9,667 nucleotides of DNA from contig CAZADS010000055.1 of the NCBI GenBank assembly GCA_964483985.1, forward strand, positions 1-9,667. Reading direction: 5' to 3'. A program made the translations under genes and the position numbers. Shown piece by piece: positions 6,641 through 9,667 of the stretch. Under the pieces are notes generated by a model. The model was not told where the DNA came from and did not search any database. It worked only from the letters and a program-made list of their open reading frames with translations. The stretch's first letter is position 1. Each line of letters opens with the position of its first letter. Source of the stretch: CAZADS01 sp964483985 (GTDB taxonomy: Bacteria; Pseudomonadota; Alphaproteobacteria; Thalassobaculales; Thalassobaculaceae).

Positions 6641-8275
6641 ATGAGTACGTCACCTGTCGATCAAGCGATGATTACGCGTGCCCTTATAGCCTCTGCGGAT
6701 GAGATGGGGGTTAAGCTGATTAGATCAGCACATTCACCTGTTGTTCGTGAAGCACAGGATTGTTCTGCCGCAATACTAGATCGTTTCGGTCGGGTGGTAG
6801 CTCAAGCAGAATTGATTCCCATCCAACTGGGCTCGGTGACCCACACTTTTCGAAAGTGCCTTGAACTACATCCGCTTGAGACACTCCAAGAAGGGGACTT
6901 TTTAATAAATAATGATCCTTATTCAGGTGGACAACATTTGCCCGATATCTTCCTGTTTTCGCCGATATTTTTGGATGAAATATTAATAGGGGTTACAGCA
7001 ACAGTTGTACATCACATTGATTTAGGAGGAGGAGCGCCTGGTCTAAATCCAAATGCTGGTGACGTGCATGAGGAAGGCATTATCTTCCCTCCAAGCAAAT
7101 ATTCAATTAATCGCGATTGGAAAGGGGGGCCCTTTGAGCGTTTGGTTCGGGCTAATGTTAGAATGCCGGATTCTACTATTGGCGATATTAACGCGCAGTT
7201 TGCCGCAAATGCAATTGGCGGGAAACGATTAAAGGAATTGTGCATAAAATTTGGCGTCCAAACAGTCTTCTCCGCCATGGATGAAATGCTAGATTATTCC
7301 GAAAGGAGGATTCGTGCAGCGTTGTTGGAAGTTCCAAATGGTGCTTATACTGGAGAAGCCTGGCTAGATGATGATGGAAAATCCAACGAACCAATTCTTA
7401 TTCGCGCAACGGTGAGAATTGATGGAGACGGCCTTGAAGTAGATTTTGCCGGTACGGCCAATCAGGTAAGAACCAATATGAATAGCCCGTTGGCTTCATC
7501 TATTTCCTCCGCTATTGCTTGTATAAAATCGGTTTTGACAGATCCAGATATACCGTTTAATGAAGGAGCCGAAAGAGCTATCACTGTCAAAGTGCCATAT
7601 GGCTCCATTATCAACCCTAAACCACCGGCGCCTGTGCGAGCTAGGTTGCTGCCTAGCTACAGGGTCGTTAACGCTGTTATGAATGCTTTGGCTAAAGCTG
7701 TGCCAGATCGTGTGATAGCTCCTGGATTTGATACAACAACTGTATCCTGCTTAAGCCATAGAAAAGAGACTGGCTACAACATTTACCTCGAAATATTTGG
7801 CGGGGGATATGGTGCAGGGCCACAGAATGATGGTTGTGATGGCGTAGATTCGATGCTGTCCAATTGCTCGAATATACCTATTGAAGCAATGGAATCTGAT
7901 TATCCTTTCTTTCGCGTAGAAGACTATAGCCTCAGAACAAATTCGGGTGGAGCAGGGCGTCAAAGAGGAGGTATGGGATTTCAACGAGCGTACAATATTT
8001 TATCGGATGATGTTGTATTTTCAACTTATGGGGATCGTTTTAAAATAGCTCCGGCAGGTTTGTTTGGTGGTTATCCCGGAGCAAAAGCAGACACTTTCGT
8101 GGAGCGAGATGGAAAAAAAATTCAATTATCCTCCAAGCAACAATTCGAGTTAATGGTTGGAGATCGTTTGGTCATTAAAACGGGTGGCGGCGGAGGTTAT
8201 GGTGCCCCTGAGGATCGGGCATCTTCGAATATCTCAGAAGATACGGCGGATGGTTTTTCGAGTAATTTAGAATAA
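6641..8275 (+). CDS. hyuB: Hydantoinase/5-oxoprolinase subunit B
   Basis: This 544-residue protein is the partner of HyuA and corresponds to the C-terminal half of single-chain 5-oxoprolinases. Family signatures in order are the N-terminal SPVVREAQDCSAAILD (32-47), NDPYSGGQHLPD (91-102), HHIDLGGGAPG (124-134), EGIIFPP (145-151), RMPDSTIGDINAQ (174-186), the GGGYGAGPQNDG segment in the C-terminal third, and a final GGGGGYG (515-521). The last 23 residues are polar and unlikely to be conserved. Two positions in the 91-102 motif differ from the NDPYHGGTHLPD form I remember as most common (Ser95 for His, Gln98 for Thr), which may bear on substrate choice. AGAGGGG at 6628-6634, inside the end of hyuA, gives a ribosome site 6 nt from the ATG. 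It is the last gene of the cluster; no T-tract hairpin terminator is evident after its stop. Confidence 0.95.
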   Translation: MSTSPVDQAMITRALIASADEMGVKLIRSAHSPVVREAQDCSAAILDRFGRVVAQAELIPIQLGSVTHTFRKCLELHPLETLQEGDFLINNDPYSGGQHLPDIFLFSPIFLDEILIGVTATVVHHIDLGGGAPGLNPNAGDVHEEGIIFPPSKYSINRDWKGGPFERLVRANVRMPDSTIGDINAQFAANAIGGKRLKELCIKFGVQTVFSAMDEMLDYSERRIRAALLEVPNGAYTGEAWLDDDGKSNEPILIRATVRIDGDGLEVDFAGTANQVRTNMNSPLASSISSAIACIKSVLTDPDIPFNEGAERAITVKVPYGSIINPKPPAPVRARLLPSYRVVNAVMNALAKAVPDRVIAPGFDTTTVSCLSHRKETGYNIYLEIFGGGYGAGPQNDGCDGVDSMLSNCSNIPIEAMESDYPFFRVEDYSLRTNSGGAGRQRGGMGFQRAYNILSDDVVFSTYGDRFKIAPAGLFGGYPGAKADTFVERDGKKIQLSSKQQFELMVGDRLVIKTGGGGGYGAPEDRASSNISEDTADGFSSNLE

Positions 8276-8569
8276 ACACTGGAATTAGAATTGCGTTCCT
8301 TAGAGTGCAACTTAAACATATCTCTCTACTATATAGTCCTGAATAGGCGAAAATTCGTAACTTGGTATGTTTATAGAACGCTTAATTTTTAATCTAATGC
8401 GGTCTATTGGCAGCAAAATTAAATTAAGACAAACGACATTTTTCCCCAGTAACACTAGCTGTAAAGAATGTGGATTGGGTAACTTTAGCTATTGCGTGCA
8501 AGTATTATCCATGTGTTTTACCGTAATAGGAAAAATACGATTAATTCTTAAGCAAAGGGAGTCAACCTA

Positions 8570-8598
8570 TTGATAAAATTAGTAATAAGTAAAATAAT
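8570..8598 (+). promoter_or_regulatory. Candidate sigma70-type promoter
   Basis: TTGATA (8570-8575) and AATAAT (8593-8598) are separated by exactly 17 nt, and each matches the consensus hexamer at five of six positions. The predicted start near 8605 would give the downstream gene a leader of roughly 250 nt. The surrounding sequence is very A+T-rich, so chance matches are likely and confidence is modest. Confidence 0.35.
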
Positions 8599-8698
8599 TA
8601 GGTAAACTATTTAAAAAACGTTATTCAAAAATAATTTTGGTATATATGGTCCCTTGATGTAACGCGTGATAATGTTTCTTAATTTCTTGAAAAGAGTA

Positions 8699-8718
8699 AC
8701 CGTTTACGGTGGCGGCCA
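8699..8718. repeat. Two abutting inverted repeats in the leader
   Basis: ACCGT-TT-ACGGT (8699-8710) is a perfect 5-bp inverted repeat with a 2-nt centre. It shares its last base with TGGC-G-GCCA (8710-8718), a perfect 4-bp inverted repeat around one base. This is a small G+C-rich island in an A+T-rich stretch, which suggests a protein-binding site or RNA structure. No known operator is recognised. Confidence 0.45.
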
Positions 8719-8790
8719 GATTGAATGGAAATTTAACGGAAAATATACAATACTTTTAACTTTTATAAGAGTTTTTAATTTAAAGTTTGA

Positions 8791-8819
8791 CTAAACCGTT
8801 TTGCATTTTTCCTAAACCG
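8791..8819 (+). repeat. Direct repeat CTAAACCG, 21-bp period
   Basis: CTAAACCG occurs at 8791-8798 and again at 8812-8819. Their starts are 21 bp apart, about two helical turns, so two proteins could sit on the same DNA face. A related TAACCG occurs at 8697-8702. The pair lies 34-62 nt before the start of the coiled-coil gene. The match to any named regulator is not established. Confidence 0.4.
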
Positions 8820-8821
8820 GA

Positions 8822-8844
8822 TTCTTGGCAAAGTGCCAGGAGGT
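8822..8844 (+). promoter_or_regulatory. Strong Shine-Dalgarno overlapped by a hairpin
   Basis: AGGAGGT (8838-8844) is 8 nt from the ATG at 8853, an almost ideal ribosome site that decides the start. The same bases can form one arm of a hairpin: TTCTTGGCA (8822-8830), loop AAG, TGCCAGGAG (8834-8842). That is 9 pairs including two G-U pairs, with a perfect TGGCA/TGCCA core. If formed in RNA it would hide most of the ribosome site. Confidence 0.55.
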
Positions 8845-8852
8845 CACGATAG

Positions 8853-9667
8853 ATGAACCAGATGGTGGGTTATTCTAAAGCTAGTGGGTTTTCACGCTTA
8901 ATTGCGCGTTTATTTAGAGCTCGCGAGATTATTTTTAGGTCAGATGGTGAAATTAAGTATTTTAATTTGAGCCGTGGTGTTTTGATTTTAATCTCTGGAT
9001 TTGTGCTAATAGTGAGCGGATGGACTGCTTTCGCAACTCTGGGTTTCTTTAATCAGTTAGTTGAATTGGAGGCCAAAAATACGGCTGTTTGGAATTCGCA
9101 AAAAGCTTATAGACAATTACTTGATCAGGTCTCCGATTATCAAGCATCAATTTTAAACATTACACAAGATTTAAAGCGGACTCAGACCCATCTGTGGACG
9201 CAATTTGAAAAAAATGAAAACTTAAAAACCAGTCTAAATAGCACAGAAAACGCTTTGAAAATTACCGAGGCTGAACGGGATCAATTTTCTGCAATTAAAC
9301 GTAGTTTAAGTGAGCAATTTGAAAATTTAGGGGCAGAGTTGCGATTCATAACCAGTAAAAACACGGCATTACATAACCACGTTGGTGACTTAAGAGGGAA
9401 TTTGAAAGCTGTAAAACTGGAAAAAGCCGAACTTGCTGCAGATCGTGCTAAACTTGGTGGTCGTCTTTGGGAACTAAACAATGAATTGCAGAGTTCTATT
9501 CTCCAGAGAGAAAGGTTAGAAAAGACTATAGCGTCTATGAGAGGTGATCTTCGTGAGGCGGTTATAAGTTGGAACGCCATTAAAACAGAGAAAGCTGCTC
9601 TTGAAAAACGGTTGTTGAAGTCAGAAAAGGGCTTAGAAACCGAGGTGGCGAGACACAAAAAAGAGTT
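8853..9667 (+). CDS. Membrane-anchored coiled-coil protein, probable N-terminus of an M23-family cell-wall peptidase (3' end outside window)
   Basis: An open frame of 271 codons runs from ATG 8853 off the window edge with no stop. The start is set by AGGAGGT 8 nt upstream. The N-terminus is basic (residues 14-29, RLIARLFRAREIIFR), followed by RSDGEIKYFNLSR and one hydrophobic segment (about 43-66), then a long charged helical stretch (about 70-271) rich in Leu, Glu, Lys and Gln that looks like coiled coil. This implies a single-pass inner-membrane protein with the coiled coil in the periplasm. The FRSDGEIKYFNLS-TM-coiled-coil plan matches the N-terminal region (DUF5930-like) of alphaproteobacterial M23 metallopeptidases and related EnvC/NlpD-type divisome factors. 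The catalytic LytM domain would lie beyond the edge and is not seen. Alternatives are a catalytically dead relative or another coiled-coil envelope protein. The gene is certain to be coding; the family assignment is moderate. Confidence 0.75.
   Translation, partial: MNQMVGYSKASGFSRLIARLFRAREIIFRSDGEIKYFNLSRGVLILISGFVLIVSGWTAFATLGFFNQLVELEAKNTAVWNSQKAYRQLLDQVSDYQASILNITQDLKRTQTHLWTQFEKNENLKTSLNSTENALKITEAERDQFSAIKRSLSEQFENLGAELRFITSKNTALHNHVGDLRGNLKAVKLEKAELAADRAKLGGRLWELNNELQSSILQRERLEKTIASMRGDLREAVISWNAIKTEKAALEKRLLKSEKGLETEVARHKKE

Larger units (their letters stand above)
8276..8852. other. Long A+T-rich intergenic region before the coiled-coil gene
   Basis: This is 577 nt without a convincing gene. 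It is clearly richer in A+T than the coding regions, most strongly at about 8560-8645. It holds a perfect 10-bp palindrome ACTATATAGT (8328-8337), a promoter-like pair (8570-8598), two abutting inverted repeats (8699-8718), a direct repeat (8791-8819) and a hairpin over the next gene's ribosome site. A 68-codon frame at 8367-8573 and a 40-codon frame at 8672-8794 lack ribosome sites and recognisable sequence. The size would allow a small RNA or a long 5' leader, but I recognise no known RNA family and no rho-independent terminator for hyuB. Confidence 0.6.

Noticed and set aside
8291..8382. GCGTTC / GAACGC inverted pair after hyuB as a terminator
   Set aside because: Only 6 bp with a loop of almost 80 nt; the T-run after the second arm is not enough to call a terminator.
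8502..8510. TTATCCATG resembling a DnaA box
   Set aside because: Two mismatches to TTATCCACA and no cluster of further boxes, so no evidence for an origin.
8367..8573. 68-codon open frame (+) in the intergenic region, with a CKECG stretch
   Set aside because: No ribosome site before its ATG, no recognisable family, composition as expected for A+T-rich non-coding DNA, and it overlaps the candidate promoter.
8672..8794. 40-codon open frame (+) that could be a leader peptide
   Set aside because: No ribosome site and no repeated codons suggestive of attenuation; it overlaps the palindromes, which explain the sequence better.
8820..8824. GANTC (CcrM methylation) site near the envelope gene start
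   Set aside because: GANTC sites occur many times within the coding regions of this window, so one more in the leader is not informative.
9281..9658. 125-codon open frame on the minus strand
   Set aside because: Lies antisense to the coiled-coil gene, which has a strong ribosome site, a membrane segment and heptad pattern; the minus frame is a by-product of that sequence.

Overview
The window looks like a piece of an alphaproteobacterial chromosome with moderate to low G+C. Three things point that way: a fliI-fliJ flagellar export pair at the left edge; at the right edge, the N-terminus of a membrane-anchored coiled-coil protein resembling the alphaproteobacterial M23 (DUF5930-type) cell-wall peptidases; and between them a catabolic block of hydantoinase/oxoprolinase genes of a kind common in environmental and marine alphaproteobacteria. 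No rRNA, tRNA, CRISPR array, insertion sequence or integrase was seen. The taxonomic call is inference, not proof.

Layout. Positions 2-1261 (+) hold the C-terminal part of the flagellar export ATPase FliI and the whole of its partner FliJ. Positions 1273-2532 (-) encode a 12-TM major facilitator of the fosmidomycin-resistance-like type, convergent with fliJ and divergent from the next block. Positions 2632-8275 (+) form a tight four-gene cluster: a two-lobed cupin-like protein, an M24-family metallopeptidase (4-nt ATGA overlap with the cupin gene), then HyuA and HyuB, the two subunits of an ATP-dependent hydantoinase/5-oxoprolinase-type enzyme (1-nt gap). Positions 8276-8852 are a long, very A+T-rich non-coding stretch. 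It carries a plausible sigma70-type promoter, several compact inverted and direct repeats, and a hairpin that overlaps the strong Shine-Dalgarno of the last gene. From 8853 to the edge (+) runs the incomplete membrane/coiled-coil gene.

How the genes may work together. HyuAB enzymes use ATP to open cyclic amides or imides such as hydantoins, N-methylhydantoin, 5-oxoproline or lactams. The M24 enzyme keeps all five metal ligands, so it is probably a true metallohydrolase acting on an amino-acyl or N-acyl amino acid bond rather than a creatinase. The natural inference is a short pathway in which a cyclic, peptide-like or N-acylated compound is taken up (possibly by the divergent MFS protein), ring-opened by HyuAB and cleaved by the M24 enzyme, with the cupin in a sensing, isomerising or lyase role. 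The actual substrate cannot be read from the sequence. The flanking flagellar and cell-envelope genes look like core genome, so the middle block may be an accessory insertion.
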